DNA of 64,000 bases from Rodentibacter myodis (GTDB lineage Bacteria > Pseudomonadota > Gammaproteobacteria > Enterobacterales > Pasteurellaceae): contig NZ_MLHQ01000026.1 of assembly GCF_001999305.1 (NCBI RefSeq), positions 1-64,000 of the forward strand, given 5' to 3'. This document shows, piece by piece, positions 48,239 through 59,025 of this stretch; positions within the stretch are counted from its first letter, which is position 1, and each line of letters begins with the position of its first letter. Made by a program: the position numbers and the translations under genes. A model generated the notes under the pieces. It saw nothing but the letters and a program-made list of their open reading frames with translations. It searched no databases and was not told where the DNA came from.

Positions 48239-49321
48239 TTAACTTGATAGCGGTGTAATCATGCCTTCTTTTACTTCAAATAATCGACCGCTTTCCATTT
48301 GCATTTCTTTTAGTTGCCCTTGAGTGATGGCGGTGATAAATACCTGTGAATGACTTTGTTGTAATCGTTCTGCGAGTAAAGCACGTTTGACTTGATCGAG
48401 TTCGGACGCGAAATCGTCAATTAAAAAAATACAAGAGCGTTGCTTTTCTTTCATTAAATGCTCCCCTTGGGCGAGGCGTAATGCACACATAAGGAGTTTT
48501 AATTGACCGCGTGAAAGTACATCTTCCACCGGTAAACCGTTCGCTTTAAAACGAAAATCTGCTTTTTGAGGGCCGGAAAAGGTGTAGCCTAGGGCTTTAT
48601 CCCGCTCAAAATTTTGCGCCAGCAATTCGCCGTAGTCGGTATCTTTCTCCCAACCTTGGTGAAAACTCAGGTTAATTTCTAATTCCGGTAAAAAGAGCTG
48701 GCAGGTTTGCTCAATTTCTGGGCGTAAGGCTTCGGCGTATTCGGCACGCCAGAGGCTGACTTGATGGGCGAGTTTTGCCAATTCAATATCCCATACCTTT
48801 ATTGCGGCATAAGGTTGGTGCTGATTGAGAGCAGCATTGCGCTGCTTTAATAAGCGATTGAGATTGCTCCAAGCGGAATGGAAATGGTTATGATGATGAA
48901 ATAATCCCCAATCTAAAAAAGCACGGCGATAACTAGGGCCGCCATTTAGTAAAGTTAAGCCTTCAGGGGTGATCAGTTGCATTGGGAGCAAATGAGCAAG
49001 ATCGGCGATTTTATTCCCTTCTTCGCCATTAATTTTTACCAATGTATTACCTTGGCGTAATTTTTGCAGCCCCACCGACCATTGATGGTGGCTTTCCTGA
49101 ATTTGTCCGAATAGGGTAAAGTGTGGTTCGTTATAAGAAATAATGCGATTTGTGACCGCACTTTTGAAGGAACGACCGTGTCCTAAATAAAAAATAGCTT
49201 CAAGCAAGCCGGTTTTACCACTGCCGTTATTGCCCACCAAAAAGTTAAAGCCGTGATCAAACTCCAGATCCACGGCATTTAAATTTCTAAACTTTTCAAT
49301 GAGCAAGCGGGAAATAGCCAT
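48239..49321 (-). CDS. recF: DNA repair and replication protein RecF
   Basis: RecF is an SMC-like ATPase that helps RecOR load RecA at gaps. The 360-residue protein has Walker A GNNGSGKT, the ABC signature LSRGQLKLL and Walker B IFLIDDFASELD. Its ATG follows the dnaN stop after one base, so translation is coupled. A uptake sequence lies within (about 49157). Confidence 0.97.
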   Translation of the reverse strand: MAISRLLIEKFRNLNAVDLEFDHGFNFLVGNNGSGKTGLLEAIFYLGHGRSFKSAVTNRIISYNEPHFTLFGQIQESHHQWSVGLQKLRQGNTLVKINGEEGNKIADLAHLLPMQLITPEGLTLLNGGPSYRRAFLDWGLFHHHNHFHSAWSNLNRLLKQRNAALNQHQPYAAIKVWDIELAKLAHQVSLWRAEYAEALRPEIEQTCQLFLPELEINLSFHQGWEKDTDYGELLAQNFERDKALGYTFSGPQKADFRFKANGLPVEDVLSRGQLKLLMCALRLAQGEHLMKEKQRSCIFLIDDFASELDQVKRALLAERLQQSHSQVFITAITQGQLKEMQMESGRLFEVKEGMITPLSS

Positions 49322-49322
49322 T

Positions 49323-50423
49323 TTATAGACGCATTGGCATAATCACATATTCACTACTGCTATCTTCGCAATTTTCAATTAAGCAGCTTGAAGACGCATC
49401 CGTTAAACGAATACGTACTTGCTGGCATTTGAGGGCGTTTAAAACATCCAAAATATAGGTAACATTAAAGCCTACTTCCAATTCTTCTCCGCTGTAAATG
49501 ACATCAACAATTTCTTCTGCAATTTCGTGTTCAGGGTTGGAGGCGGTGATTTTTAGCTGATTTTCACTTAAATTTAATCGCACGCTACGCACACGTTCGT
49601 TAGAAAGAATAGAGGCGCGAACAAAGGCTTGTTTTAAGGATTCCCAGTTGCCTTCTACAATTTTGGTGGCATTGCGTGGTAACACACGGCGATAATCAGG
49701 GAAGCGACCGTCAATCAATTTTGAGGTAAACACAATATGATTGAGATGAATACGAAGATTATTTGTGCCGATTTGTAAACGTGCCGGCTCATCACTGCTT
49801 TCTAAGAGGCGATTTAATTCCAATACGCCTTTGCGTGGCAAAATGACCGCGTGGCTTTGTAATTCTTGTTCCAATGGAATGGTGCAAACGGCGAGGCGGT
49901 GTCCATCGGTGGCAACCGTGCGGAGTAAGTTTCCTTCCGTTTCAAATTTCATTCCATTTAAAAAATAGCGCGCGTCTTGGTTTGCCATAGAAAATTGGGT
50001 GGCTTCAATTAGGCGGCGCAAGGTATTTTGAGGTAGGGCAAAATCCACTTCCGATTGCCAATCTGTAAGGTTTGGATATTCCTCGGCAGGGAGAGTGGTG
50101 AGATTAAATTTACTTCTGCCGGATTCCACAATGGCACGATCTTCTTCGAAGGTTACCGTAATTTCAAATTCATCGGATAATGTGCGGCAAATATCGAGGA
50201 ATTTTTTTGCCGGAATGGTAAAGGTACCATTTGCCGAGGAAGATGAAAGTTGTGTTTGGCTGGAAAGTTCTACCTCTAAATCCGTACCGGTGATGGTTAA
50301 TTGATTATTTTCAATGTGTAACAACACATTGTTGAGAACCGGAATATTCGGGCGACTACTTAATACGCCACAAACTTGTTGTAATGGCTTTAAGAGATTT
50401 TCTCTTGAAATACTAAATTGCAT
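49323..50423 (-). CDS. dnaN: DNA polymerase III beta sliding clamp
   Basis: DnaN is the ring-shaped processivity clamp. The 366-residue protein has three similar domains and the family start MQFSISRENLLKPLQQVCGV and end EYVIMPMRL. It lies ten bases after dnaA, in the classical dnaA-dnaN-recF operon. Confidence 0.98.
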   Translation of the reverse strand: MQFSISRENLLKPLQQVCGVLSSRPNIPVLNNVLLHIENNQLTITGTDLEVELSSQTQLSSSSANGTFTIPAKKFLDICRTLSDEFEITVTFEEDRAIVESGRSKFNLTTLPAEEYPNLTDWQSEVDFALPQNTLRRLIEATQFSMANQDARYFLNGMKFETEGNLLRTVATDGHRLAVCTIPLEQELQSHAVILPRKGVLELNRLLESSDEPARLQIGTNNLRIHLNHIVFTSKLIDGRFPDYRRVLPRNATKIVEGNWESLKQAFVRASILSNERVRSVRLNLSENQLKITASNPEHEIAEEIVDVIYSGEELEVGFNVTYILDVLNALKCQQVRIRLTDASSSCLIENCEDSSSEYVIMPMRL

Positions 50424-50433
50424 TGCAGGCTCC

Positions 50434-51810
50434 TTATGCGGACAAGGTGCGAATTAAATTCGCCCAATCTTCTTGAATACTGTTATCTTTTTCTCTAAAT
50501 TTTGGCACTTCACGGCACGCATTAAGCACTGTCGTGTGATCCCGATCAAAAGCACGACCAATTTCAGGCAGGCTGCGATTGGTGAGTTCTTTGGCTAACG
50601 CCATCGCGATTTGGCGTGGGCGTGTGACGGAACGTTGACGGCTTTTGGATTTTAAATCCGACACTTTGATACGGTAATACTCCGCCACGGTTTTTTGAAT
50701 GTTATCAATGGTGACCAAACGTTCTTGTAAGGCAAGAATATCTTTTAAGGTTTCGCGTACAAAATCGATATTAATCTCGCCGCCTTTGAAATCTTGCATT
50801 GCTTTTACACGATTGAGCGCACCTTCAAGCTCGCGCACATTGGTGCGTAAACGTTGCGCAATGAAAAACGCCACTTCTTCAGGCAGATGCATTTGATGCT
50901 CTTCTGCTTTTTTCAACAAAATGGCGACACGGGTTTCCAAATCAGGCGGTTCAATTGCCGTGGTTAAACCCCAGCCAAAGCGTGATTTTAAGCGTTCTTC
51001 TATTTTTTCAATTTCTTTAGGATAGCGATCGGAGGTTAAAATGATTTGCCGACCGGTTTCAAATAAGTTATTGAAAATATGGAAAAATTCTTCTTGGGTT
51101 TTCTCTTTTTCGGCAAAAAATTGAATATCATCCACAAGCAAGGCATCTAAAGAACGGTAGAATTTTTTGAATTGCTCCATATTGTTATCACGCATCGCTT
51201 TTACCATATGTTGCATAAAATTATTAGCGTGAATATAAAGCACGCGTGCATTGGGTTTGTTGGCTAAAATACCGTTCCCGATAGCGTGCAATAAGTGGGT
51301 TTTGCCTAATCCCGTTCCACCATATAAAAAGAAAGGATTTGCCGCAGGCTCACCCGGTGCCAACGCAAGTTTTTGACCTACGGCACGTGCAAGTTGGTTG
51401 GATTTCCCCTCAACAAAATTTTCAAACAGGTGTTTGGTATTGAGGTGTGATTCAAATTTTATCGGTTTTTCAATTTCAGGCTCAAAATTGACCGCACTTT
51501 CGTTTAATTGACGATTTTGTTGCGATTTTGTCGGTGTGCTTGGTGCGGGCTGGCGGGCAGGTTTCACCCCTTCTTTTAAAATAATTTGCAGATTGGGATT
51601 TTGGGCGAGAGTTTGGCAAATTTGATGAATTTGTGCCAAATAATGGGTTTCAACCCAACCTTTTACAAACATATTAGAGGCATAAAGAATAATTTGATCG
51701 TTGGAGATGACATCCGCCTGTAAAGGGCGTAGCCAAGTGCTTAAATCGGTAGCGGAAACTTGATCTTGTAGTTGAGAAAGGCAATCTTGCCAAAGATTGG
51801 AAAGGCTCAC
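50434..51810 (-). CDS. dnaA: Chromosomal replication initiator DnaA
   Basis: DnaA opens the replication origin. The 458-residue protein starts at GTG with AAGGA about ten bases upstream. It has domain I ([10 protein letters not shown]), a linker with an uptake sequence (51490), the AAA+ domain (Walker A GGTGLGKT, Walker [10 protein letters not shown]) and domain IV with the DNA-binding signature [12 protein letters not shown]. It diverges from rpmH. Confidence 0.98.
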   Translation of the reverse strand: MSLSNLWQDCLSQLQDQVSATDLSTWLRPLQADVISNDQIILYASNMFVKGWVETHYLAQIHQICQTLAQNPNLQIILKEGVKPARQPAPSTPTKSQQNRQLNESAVNFEPEIEKPIKFESHLNTKHLFENFVEGKSNQLARAVGQKLALAPGEPAANPFFLYGGTGLGKTHLLHAIGNGILANKPNARVLYIHANNFMQHMVKAMRDNNMEQFKKFYRSLDALLVDDIQFFAEKEKTQEEFFHIFNNLFETGRQIILTSDRYPKEIEKIEERLKSRFGWGLTTAIEPPDLETRVAILLKKAEEHQMHLPEEVAFFIAQRLRTNVRELEGALNRVKAMQDFKGGEINIDFVRETLKDILALQERLVTIDNIQKTVAEYYRIKVSDLKSKSRQRSVTRPRQIAMALAKELTNRSLPEIGRAFDRDHTTVLNACREVPKFREKDNSIQEDWANLIRTLSA

Positions 51811-52141
51811 GATAAACTATCCTTAGATTATTTTCTTATTGCTTGTTCTGGAATTGTTGGATTCGCACCTAAAGTGCGGTTAAAAATTTCGGTGGATTTT
51901 ACAATAATCTCAAGAAAAAATCTTCCGCCGAACAAGGAAAAAACGTAAAAAGGTTGCTTGAGATTTTATCGAAAATCCGTATAATCCCCCCGATTTTTAA
52001 AGGAATGGGAATTTGTTTTGGCAAAAAATCCTTTTCTTTGTTTGACGAAGGCCCGATTTGTGATTAAAATCGCGCTCTATTTTTTATAACCCTTGTTTTG
52101 AATTCAAAACATAACACATTTCTAATTTTAGGTAGATTACA
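51811..52141. promoter_or_regulatory. dnaA-rpmH intergenic region with tandem rpmH promoters
   Basis: On the plus strand, promoter 1 is TTGAGA (51958-51963), 16 bases, TATAAT (51980-51985), with discriminator CCCCCCG. Promoter 2 is TTGACG (52042-52047), 17 bases, TAAAAT (52065-52070), with discriminator CGCGCTC. Both discriminators are GC-rich, like stringent promoters. I see no exact DnaA box (TTATCCACA or complement), so I do not call an origin here. Confidence 0.65.
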
Positions 52142-52276
52142 ATGAAACGTACATTTCAACCTTCTGTATTAAAACGTAGCCGTACTCACGGTTTCCGCGC
52201 CCGTATGGCAACTAAAAACGGCCGTCAAGTTTTAGCCCGTCGTCGTGCTAAAGGTCGTAAAAGTTTATCTGCATAA
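52142..52276 (+). CDS. rpmH: Ribosomal protein L34
   Basis: The 44-residue, very basic protein ([18 protein letters not shown] and [12 protein letters not shown]) is L34 of the large subunit. It heads rpmH-rnpA-yidD-yidC. Confidence 0.98.
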
Positions 52277-52288
52277 TCGCCCTTGTTA

Positions 52289-52648
52289 GTGATTAAGCTG
52301 AACTTTTCTAGGGAGTTACGTTTGTTGACTCCCGCTCAATTCAAATATGTCTTTGAACAACCGTTTCGAGCAAGCACTCCTGAAATTACCCTTCTCGCCC
52401 GTAAAAATAATCTTGAGCATCCCCGCTTAGGTTTGACTGTTGCCAAAAAACACTTAAAACGTGCGCACGACCGCAATCGCATTAAACGCTTGGTGCGTGA
52501 GAGTTTTCGTTTATCTCAGCATACTTTGCCGGCGTGTGATTTTGTTTTTGTGGCAAAAAGAGGAATTGGCAAACTCGATAACGCAACATTTCGTCAAACG
52601 CTGGAAAAATTATGGCAGCGACACATTCGTTTGGCTCAAAAATCCTGA
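52289..52648 (+). CDS. rnpA: Ribonuclease P protein component
   Basis: RnpA is the protein subunit of RNase P. The open frame starts at TTG 52283, but the GTG at 52289 gives the family N-terminus (M)[14 protein letters not shown] and 119 residues. The basic signature [13 protein letters not shown] is present. Its end overlaps yidD by 37 bases, a known arrangement. Confidence 0.95.
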   Translation: MIKLNFSRELRLLTPAQFKYVFEQPFRASTPEITLLARKNNLEHPRLGLTVAKKHLKRAHDRNRIKRLVRESFRLSQHTLPACDFVFVAKRGIGKLDNATFRQTLEKLWQRHIRLAQKS

Positions 52649-52872
52649 TTGCCCTCATTCGGATTTATCAAGTTACTCTCAGCCCTTTAATCGGACCACG
52701 TTGCCGATTTGTTCCAACTTGTTCGTGCTACGGCATTGAAGCGTTAAAAACACACGGATTGTTAAAAGGTGGTTGGCTTACATTAAAACGTGTATTAAAA
52801 TGCCATCCTTTGAACGCTGGCGGATTCGATCCCGTTCCGCCAAAAATTAATAATAACGATGAGAAAAAATAA
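52612..52872 (+). CDS. yidD: Membrane insertion efficiency factor YidD
   Basis: YidD is an 86-residue membrane-associated protein that assists YidC. It has ISPLIGPRC-like [23 protein letters not shown] and the Cys-rich [14 protein letters not shown]. It overlaps rnpA by 37 bases and shares a base with the yidC start (TAATG). Confidence 0.95.
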   Translation: MAATHSFGSKILIALIRIYQVTLSPLIGPRCRFVPTCSCYGIEALKTHGLLKGGWLTLKRVLKCHPLNAGGFDPVPPKINNNDEKK

Positions 52873-54494
52873 TGGACTCAAGACGTAGCCTATTAGTGTT
52901 AGCACTAATTTTTATTTCTTTCCTGGTTTATCAGCAGTGGCAAATTGATAAAAATCCGCCACCTCAAGTCGCTGAACAAACAACTTCAATTACTTCGGAT
53001 GTGCCTGCAAGTTCTTCTTCGTCAAGCCAACTCGTGGCTGATTCGCAAATTAAAGGACGTCTTATCACCTTAGAAAATGATGTTTTCCGCTTAAAAGTGG
53101 ATACATTGGGCGGTGATATCGTGAGTTCCGAACTTTTAAAATATGATGCGGAATTAAATTCCAACACCCCTTTCGTGTTGTTAGAAGATGGTAAAGACCA
53201 AGTTTATATTGCGCAAAGCGGTTTGATTGGGAAAAACGGTATTGATACTAAATCCGGTCGCGCACAATATCAAATTGAAGGGGATAATTTTAAATTGGCG
53301 GACGGTCAAGATTCCCTTTCTGTGCCGATGATCTTTGAAAAAGACGGCGTGACTTATCAAAAAATATTTGTGTTAAAACGCGGCAGTTATGATGTCGGCG
53401 TAAATTATCAAATTAACAACCAAAGTGGTGAGGCGATTGAAGTTGAGCCTTATGGTCAGTTAAAACATACCTTGGTTGAAAGCTCAGGCAATATGGCAAT
53501 GCCGACTTATACCGGTGGGGCATATTCTTCTTCCGAAACAAATTATAAAAAATACAGCTTCGCCGATATGAAAGATGCCAATCTTTCCATTAATACCAAA
53601 GCCGGTTGGGTTGCCGTATTACAGCACTATTTTGTGTCTGCTTGGATTCCAAACCAAGATGTAGATAATCAACTTTATACCATTACGGATACGAAAAATA
53701 ATGTGGCTTCAATCGGTTATCGCGGCCCGGTGGTGACGATTCCGGCAGGCGCACAGGAAACGATTTCCAGTTCATTATGGACAGGGCCAAAACTTCAAAA
53801 TGAAATGGAGAAAGTGGCAAATCATTTAGATTTAACCGTAGATTATGGTTGGGCGTGGTTTATTGCAAAACCGTTATTCTGGTTATTGACCTTTATTCAA
53901 GGTATTGTGTCTAACTGGGGCTTGGCGATTATCTGCGTTACTATTGTGGTGAAAGCCATTTTATATCCATTGACGAAAGCGCAATACACCTCTATGGCAA
54001 AAATGCGTATGTTACAGCCAAAAATGCAAGAAATGCGTGAGCGTTTTGGTGAAGATCGCCAACGTATGAGCCAAGAAATGATGAAACTTTATAAAGAAGA
54101 AAAAGTGAATCCATTGGGTGGTTGTTTGCCAATTCTTCTTCAAATGCCGATTTTCATCGCATTATATTGGACGTTTATGGAAGCCGTTGAACTTCGTCAC
54201 GCACCATTCTTTGGTTGGATTCAAGACTTATCGGCGCAAGATCCGTATTATATCCTGCCAATTTTAATGGGGATCTCAATGTTCCTGTTGCAAAAAATGT
54301 CGCCAACACCGGTGGCTGATCCAATGCAACAAAAAGTGATGAACTTTATGCCATTGATCTTTATGTTCTTCTTCCTTTGGTTCCCGGCAGGGCTAGTGCT
54401 TTACTGGTTAGTGTCTAACTTAATCACCATCGTACAACAGCAATTAATCTACCGCGGACTTGAGAAAAAAGGATTACATTCCCGTAAAAAATAA
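52872..54494 (+). CDS. yidC: Membrane protein insertase YidC
   Basis: YidC inserts and folds inner-membrane proteins with or without SecYEG. The 540-residue protein has an N-terminal helix, a large periplasmic domain (about 30-330) and the five-helix core with [21 protein letters not shown]. The length is typical. A terminator follows. Confidence 0.98.
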   Translation: MDSRRSLLVLALIFISFLVYQQWQIDKNPPPQVAEQTTSITSDVPASSSSSSQLVADSQIKGRLITLENDVFRLKVDTLGGDIVSSELLKYDAELNSNTPFVLLEDGKDQVYIAQSGLIGKNGIDTKSGRAQYQIEGDNFKLADGQDSLSVPMIFEKDGVTYQKIFVLKRGSYDVGVNYQINNQSGEAIEVEPYGQLKHTLVESSGNMAMPTYTGGAYSSSETNYKKYSFADMKDANLSINTKAGWVAVLQHYFVSAWIPNQDVDNQLYTITDTKNNVASIGYRGPVVTIPAGAQETISSSLWTGPKLQNEMEKVANHLDLTVDYGWAWFIAKPLFWLLTFIQGIVSNWGLAIICVTIVVKAILYPLTKAQYTSMAKMRMLQPKMQEMRERFGEDRQRMSQEMMKLYKEEKVNPLGGCLPILLQMPIFIALYWTFMEAVELRHAPFFGWIQDLSAQDPYYILPILMGISMFLLQKMSPTPVADPMQQKVMNFMPLIFMFFFLWFPAGLVLYWLVSNLITIVQQQLIYRGLEKKGLHSRKK

Positions 54495-54510
54495 TCCTAA
54501 ATATGGTTAA

Positions 54511-54537
54511 AGAAAGGCATCGTAAGGTGCCTTTTCT
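54511..54537 (+). terminator. Terminator after yidC
   Basis: AGAAAGGCA and TGCCTTTTCT form the stem. A second hairpin, GGGGCGT/ACGCCCC (54561-54579), lies 24 bases later and is followed by a T-rich run. Confidence 0.75.
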
Positions 54538-54627
54538 ATCATTGAAAGATTTATTATTAAGGGGCGTATTGCACGCCCCGTTACTTTTTAATTTGTAAAA
54601 GTGCGGTCATTTTTAAAAGAGTTTTTT

Positions 54628-55986
54628 ATGAAAGAAACAATCGTTGCACAAGCCACCGCCCCCGGACGAGGCGGAATTGGCATTATAAGAGTCTCCGGCC
54701 CGTTGGCGACCGAAGTGGCACAAGCCGTATTGGGCAAATGTCCTAAACCACGGATGGCGGATTATTTACCCTTTAAAGATACCGATGGCACAGTGCTTGA
54801 TCAAGGTATTGCCCTTTACTTTAAATCCCCAAATTCTTTTACCGGCGAAGATGTACTTGAATTGCAAGGTCACGGTGGACAAGTGGTTTTAGATTTATTA
54901 CTAAAACGGATTTTGCAGATTGAAGGGATTCGCTTGGCACGTCCGGGGGAGTTTTCCGAGCAGGCGTTTTTGAATGATAAATTGGATTTGGCACAAGCGG
55001 AAGCCATTGCGGATTTAATTGATGCGACTTCCGAGCAGGCAGCCCGTTCCGCCTTAAAATCCTTACAGGGGGAATTTTCTAACAAAGTTAATGCGCTAGT
55101 GGATTCGGTGATTTATCTACGGACTTATGTAGAAGCGGCGATTGATTTTCCCGATGAGGAAATAGATTTCTTGGCAGATGGCAAAATTGAAGCGAATTTG
55201 CGTGACATTATTCGCCAACTTGATGATGTACGCCGTGAGGCAAAACAAGGTTCGATTCTGCGTGAAGGGATGAAAGTGGTGATTGCCGGTCGCCCCAATG
55301 CGGGAAAATCCAGTCTGCTTAACGCACTTGCAGGGCGGGAAGCGGCGATTGTTACCGATATTGCCGGCACAACACGGGATGTCTTGCGTGAGCATATTCA
55401 TATTGACGGTATGCCGTTGCATATTATTGATACCGCCGGCTTGCGTGAAGCTACCGATGAAGTGGAGCGTATCGGCATTTCTCGGGCTTGGACGGAAATA
55501 GAACAGGCGGATCGTATTATTTTAATGCTGGATAGTAGCGATCCTGAAAGCCAAGATCTTGACAAAGTGCGGTCGGAATTTTTAGCAAAATTACCGACTA
55601 ATATTCCGGTAACAATTGTTCGTAACAAAATCGATTTAAGCGGTGAAGCGGACGGATTAACGGAAGAAAACGGCTATCAAATTATTCGCTTATCCGCCCA
55701 AACGCAACAAGGTGTGCAACGACTGCGTGATCATTTAAAACAGGCAATGGGCTTTCAAACCGGTATTGAAGGCGGTTTTCTTGCCCGCCGTCGTCATTTA
55801 GAGGCGTTGGAAAAAGCCGCAGAACATTTGCAAATCGGCTTGGTGCAATTAACGGAATTTCACGCCGGTGAATTATTGGCGGAAGAATTACGCTTAGTGC
55901 AGGCAAATTTAAGTGAAATTACCGGTCAATTTACCTCTGATGATTTGCTTGGCAATATTTTCAGTTCTTTCTGCATTGGTAAATAA
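54628..55986 (+). CDS. mnmE: tRNA-modifying GTPase MnmE
   Basis: With MnmG, MnmE makes the 5-carboxymethylaminomethyl group on wobble uridine. The ATG at 54628 gives 452 residues. The N-terminal domain has [17 protein letters not shown], the G domain has [27 protein letters not shown] and RNKIDL, and the protein ends with the catalytic CIGK. A GTG at 54601 inside an uptake sequence is rejected as the start. mntP follows after nine bases. Confidence 0.97.
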   Translation: MKETIVAQATAPGRGGIGIIRVSGPLATEVAQAVLGKCPKPRMADYLPFKDTDGTVLDQGIALYFKSPNSFTGEDVLELQGHGGQVVLDLLLKRILQIEGIRLARPGEFSEQAFLNDKLDLAQAEAIADLIDATSEQAARSALKSLQGEFSNKVNALVDSVIYLRTYVEAAIDFPDEEIDFLADGKIEANLRDIIRQLDDVRREAKQGSILREGMKVVIAGRPNAGKSSLLNALAGREAAIVTDIAGTTRDVLREHIHIDGMPLHIIDTAGLREATDEVERIGISRAWTEIEQADRIILMLDSSDPESQDLDKVRSEFLAKLPTNIPVTIVRNKIDLSGEADGLTEENGYQIIRLSAQTQQGVQRLRDHLKQAMGFQTGIEGGFLARRRHLEALEKAAEHLQIGLVQLTEFHAGELLAEELRLVQANLSEITGQFTSDDLLGNIFSSFCIGK

Positions 55987-55995
55987 GGTCGAAAA

Positions 55996-56559
55996 ATGAC
56001 TGTTTATAGCTTATGGCTGATTGCACTTGGACTTTCAATGGATGCTTTTGCCGTAGCCATTTCTAAAGGGTTGGCAATGCGATCATTTCGCTGGAAAACG
56101 GCGCTAATGATCGCACTTTGCTTTGGAATATTTCAGGCGGTGATGCCGTTAATTGGCTATGTTTTAGGTTCGCAATTTAGCAAACTGATTCAAGATTGGG
56201 ATCATTGGATCGCTTTTATTTTATTACTATTAATTGGCGTAAATATGCTCCGTGAAGGTTTGTCGGCGACAGAAGAGAGCGTTTCCCATTTTATCGATAT
56301 AAAGCATTTACTTACGTTGAGTTTGGCAACCAGTATTGATGCTTTGGCGGTAGGGATTTCTTTTGCTTTTTTGAATATCGATATTACCGAAGCCGTATGG
56401 ATTATTGGTTTCACCACTTTTGTCATTTCTTTTATCGGCGTAAAGAGCGGTCATTTTTTAGGAAGAAATTTTAAAAATAAAGCCGAAATTTTTGGCGGTT
56501 TGGTACTTATTATAATGGGAATTAAAATCCTATTTGAACACGGGGTATTTGCATTTTAA
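55996..56559 (+). CDS. mntP: Manganese efflux pump MntP
   Basis: MntP exports Mn2+ across the inner membrane. The 187-residue protein has six membrane helices and the paired family motifs ALGLSMDAFAVAISKG and SLATSIDALAVGISFAF, with the metal-binding Asp residues. It lies nine bases after mnmE, so there is no room for a Mn riboswitch between them. Confidence 0.92.
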   Translation: MTVYSLWLIALGLSMDAFAVAISKGLAMRSFRWKTALMIALCFGIFQAVMPLIGYVLGSQFSKLIQDWDHWIAFILLLLIGVNMLREGLSATEESVSHFIDIKHLLTLSLATSIDALAVGISFAFLNIDITEAVWIIGFTTFVISFIGVKSGHFLGRNFKNKAEIFGGLVLIIMGIKILFEHGVFAF

Positions 56560-56622
56560 AGTGCGAATTTTCCTGCTTTCGATTATAATCTCGCGGATTT
56601 TGTCTTTTTTTAAAGGGTAAAT

Positions 56623-58485
56623 ATGTTTATTGAAAAAATGAATGGAGTGGCAAACTCCAAAATTGCAAAATTTATTCTGGGTCTTATCACACTCTCATTT
56701 CTTGTGGGGGGGATGTCCGGTTATTTGTTTACAGCAAATGATTCTTATGCAGCGAAAGTAAATGGTGAAACCATTTCTCAGCAAGAATTTATGAATCGTT
56801 ATAATCAAGAGTTTGAAGCCCGTGCCGCTCAGGAAGGGGAAGCCTTTTTAACCCAATCCGATTCACCGGAATTTGTCAATGCCTTGCGTCAAGGGTTAAT
56901 TGATCGCTTAGTGGATCAAGAATTACTTCGTCAATATGCCAAAGAACTGAAATTAGGCGTAAGCGATGAAATGATTAAACGTGCGATTGTGACCGATCCG
57001 AATTTTCAATCCAACGGTAAATTTGACAACAATCTTTATCAACAAATTCTTGCTCAAAATCGTTTAAGTTCAGACACCTATGCCGGTATTTTGCGTGGTG
57101 CATTAACACTTGAACAAATGCAAAACGGTATTGCCGATAGCGAATTTGTGGTGCCGGCACAAGTGAAAGATAATGCTCAAGTTTTTTTCCAAAAACGTAT
57201 TGCACGTTTAGCCACTTTCTCTCTTGCCGATGAAATGGCAAAACAAAACGTCACCGATGAGGAAGTGAAAAGCTACTATGAAGCCAATCAAAAAAACTTT
57301 ATTCAGCCGGAGCAGGTGAAAGTGCAGTATATTCACGTTTCCGGTGCGGATATTGCAAAAAATATTCAAGTGAGCGATGTGGAAGTGGCGCAATATTATC
57401 AAGATAATAAAGCGCAGTTTATGACACAACGCTTGGCACATATTCAATTTGCCAATGAACAAGAGGCGCAAGCCGTCTATAAAGAATTACAGAATGGGGC
57501 AAATTTTGCCGAATTGGCTAAAACCCGTTCGGTGGATAAAATTTCCGGTGAAAACGGTGGGGAATTAGGCTGGGTAAATGCAAACGAATTGCCGAAAGCG
57601 TTTGAAGATACCGCCGCAAATCTTCAAGTTGGAGCATATAGTGAACCGGTTAATGTTGACGGCAATTTTCATATCATTTTGGTTGAAGAACGTAAAGAAA
57701 AACCGTTGGATGAAGTAAAAGCACAAGTTACCGATTTAGTGCGTAAATCATTATTGGAAAATCGTTTCTATGCCGTTGAAAAAGCGGTTCGCGAAAAAGC
57801 CTTTGAAGAAAGTAAATCTTTAAATGCGGCGGCACAGGCTGCAGGTGTGAAAGTGTTGGAGAGCGATTATTTTTCCCGTAAAAATGTGCCGACAGCATTG
57901 AATTTCCCAAGTGTGGTATCGGCAGTGTTTGATTCTGATATTGCCAATGGCGGTGCAAATTCTGAACCGCTTAACGTGGGCGAACAGGATATTGTGGTCG
58001 TGCGGGTGTTAGATCACAAAGCGGAAGGGGTAAAAACCTTAGAAGAAGCGAAAGAGGATATTACCACCTTCTTAAAACGTGAGAAAGCGGAGAAAGCCTT
58101 AACCGCACTTGCCGATGAGCAGGTAAAAGATTTGCCAACCAACCCAACGAAATTACCTTCCGGTATTCATTTTGGTGCGGAGCAAACCTTCACATTTACT
58201 GAAAATCAAGATCCGATTTTGCTTAATGGCATCTTTTCAATGACAAAACCGGAAAACGGAAAACCAACCTATAAAGTGGTGCGTAATGGAAAAGGTGATG
58301 TCATCGTTGCAGCACTTGATAAGGTGGAGCAAGGCGAGTTAAACGAGCAAGAACTGGCACAATTTGGCGCACAGTTACGCCAAGCCCGTCAGCTTGAGTT
58401 ACGTACGCAATTAATGCAGGCTTTACGCGAAAAAGCACAAATTGAAATTAATGAAGGCTTTATTCGCCAAGAAGACGAGAATTAA
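56623..58485 (+). CDS. ppiD: Periplasmic folding chaperone PpiD
   Basis: PpiD is an inner-membrane-anchored chaperone at the SecYEG exit. The 620-residue protein has one N-terminal helix (about 14-36), a SurA-like N-domain (AAKVNGETISQQEFMNRYNQ) and a parvulin domain (about 230-350; AHIQFANEQEAQ to GGELGWVNANELPKAFED). It has its own short upstream gap and a later terminator. Confidence 0.94.
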   Translation: MFIEKMNGVANSKIAKFILGLITLSFLVGGMSGYLFTANDSYAAKVNGETISQQEFMNRYNQEFEARAAQEGEAFLTQSDSPEFVNALRQGLIDRLVDQELLRQYAKELKLGVSDEMIKRAIVTDPNFQSNGKFDNNLYQQILAQNRLSSDTYAGILRGALTLEQMQNGIADSEFVVPAQVKDNAQVFFQKRIARLATFSLADEMAKQNVTDEEVKSYYEANQKNFIQPEQVKVQYIHVSGADIAKNIQVSDVEVAQYYQDNKAQFMTQRLAHIQFANEQEAQAVYKELQNGANFAELAKTRSVDKISGENGGELGWVNANELPKAFEDTAANLQVGAYSEPVNVDGNFHIILVEERKEKPLDEVKAQVTDLVRKSLLENRFYAVEKAVREKAFEESKSLNAAAQAAGVKVLESDYFSRKNVPTALNFPSVVSAVFDSDIANGGANSEPLNVGEQDIVVVRVLDHKAEGVKTLEEAKEDITTFLKREKAEKALTALADEQVKDLPTNPTKLPSGIHFGAEQTFTFTENQDPILLNGIFSMTKPENGKPTYKVVRNGKGDVIVAALDKVEQGELNEQELAQFGAQLRQARQLELRTQLMQALREKAQIEINEGFIRQEDEN

Positions 58486-58516
58486 TTTTCAATCACTTAC
58501 TTTCACTTAAAAAACG

Positions 58517-58581
58517 AAGGACGCCAGCAAAATCTTCAATCATCACAAGATGCGTAAATAACGTGATTGGTAGGGACGCGA
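58517..58581 (+). repeat. Decayed fragments of the REP/BIME-like element
   Basis: AAGGACGCCAGC (58517-58528) matches the right-end arm and GTAGGGACGCGA (58570-58581) the left-end arm of the intact elements at 58645 and 58858. The stretch AAATAACGTGAT before the second fragment also precedes the later copy (58843-58854). Confidence 0.6.
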
Positions 58582-58601
58582 CAGTTCTATTCTCCCTTTA
58601 T

Positions 58602-58640
58602 AACCCCATAATGATAACTCATTGTGGGGTTTATTTATAA
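58602..58640 (+). terminator. Probable terminator after ppiD
   Basis: AACCCCATAATGA pairs with TCATTGTGGGGTT (one G-U pair, loop TAAC) and is followed by TATTTAT. Confidence 0.7.
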
Positions 58641-58644
58641 TACA

Positions 58645-58727
58645 AGGGACGCGATGCTCGCGTCCTTATCAAAAAATCAAACAATTTCAATGGATTACAA
58701 TTAAGGACGCCAGCGTGGCGTCCCTAC
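58645..58727 (+). repeat. REP/BIME-like element, copy 1
   Basis: An 83-base element whose ends are inverted repeats of about 25 bases (GTAGGGACGCSAYGCTSGCG type), each of which folds into its own hairpin: GGACGCGA/TCGCGTCC on the left and GGACGCCA/TGGCGTCC on the right. An A/T-rich centre separates them. No transposase is encoded. Confidence 0.85.
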
Positions 58728-58857
58728 GAATTCATCGAATATACCTCCACCACGCAACGCTTAAATAACGCAATCTTCGCTTTTTCCACTTGTGTATAAA
58801 GGGAAGGGAAATTGATGATGTTGTAAAAAACTCACCAAATTCAAATAACGTGATCGT
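58728..58857. other. Spacer between the two BIME-like copies
   Basis: 130 bases with no gene or further intact repeat. The last 15 bases (AAATAACGTGAT and after) resemble the sequence before the decayed fragment at 58570. Confidence 0.5.
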
Positions 58858-58940
58858 AGGGACGCGATGCTCGCGTCCTTATCAAAAAACCAAATAATTT
58901 CAATGGATTACAATTAAGGACGCCAGCGTGGCGTCCCTAC
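58858..58940 (+). repeat. REP/BIME-like element, copy 2
   Basis: Identical to copy 1 at 81 of 83 positions and in the same orientation 213 bases downstream. Both differences are C/T changes in the A/T-rich centre; the hairpin arms are unchanged. Confidence 0.85.
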
Positions 58941-59025
58941 CGATCACATTATCTTCGCTTCCTATGCTTTTGGTACTTCTTTCAGTAAACGGAGAGGAGA
59001 AAGATAACTTGGGTGTTCTTAGAGA

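Noticed and set aside
51811-52141. Replication origin between dnaA and rpmH
   Set aside because: No exact DnaA boxes or AT-rich 13-mers that I can identify; the region is explained by promoters. GC-skew data would be needed.
55987-55995. Mn-sensing riboswitch (yybP-ykoY) before mntP
   Set aside because: Only nine bases separate mnmE and mntP, leaving no room for an aptamer.
58645-58940. CRISPR-like direct repeat
   Set aside because: Only two 83-base copies with internal hairpins and no regular short repeats or cas genes; a BIME-like element fits better.
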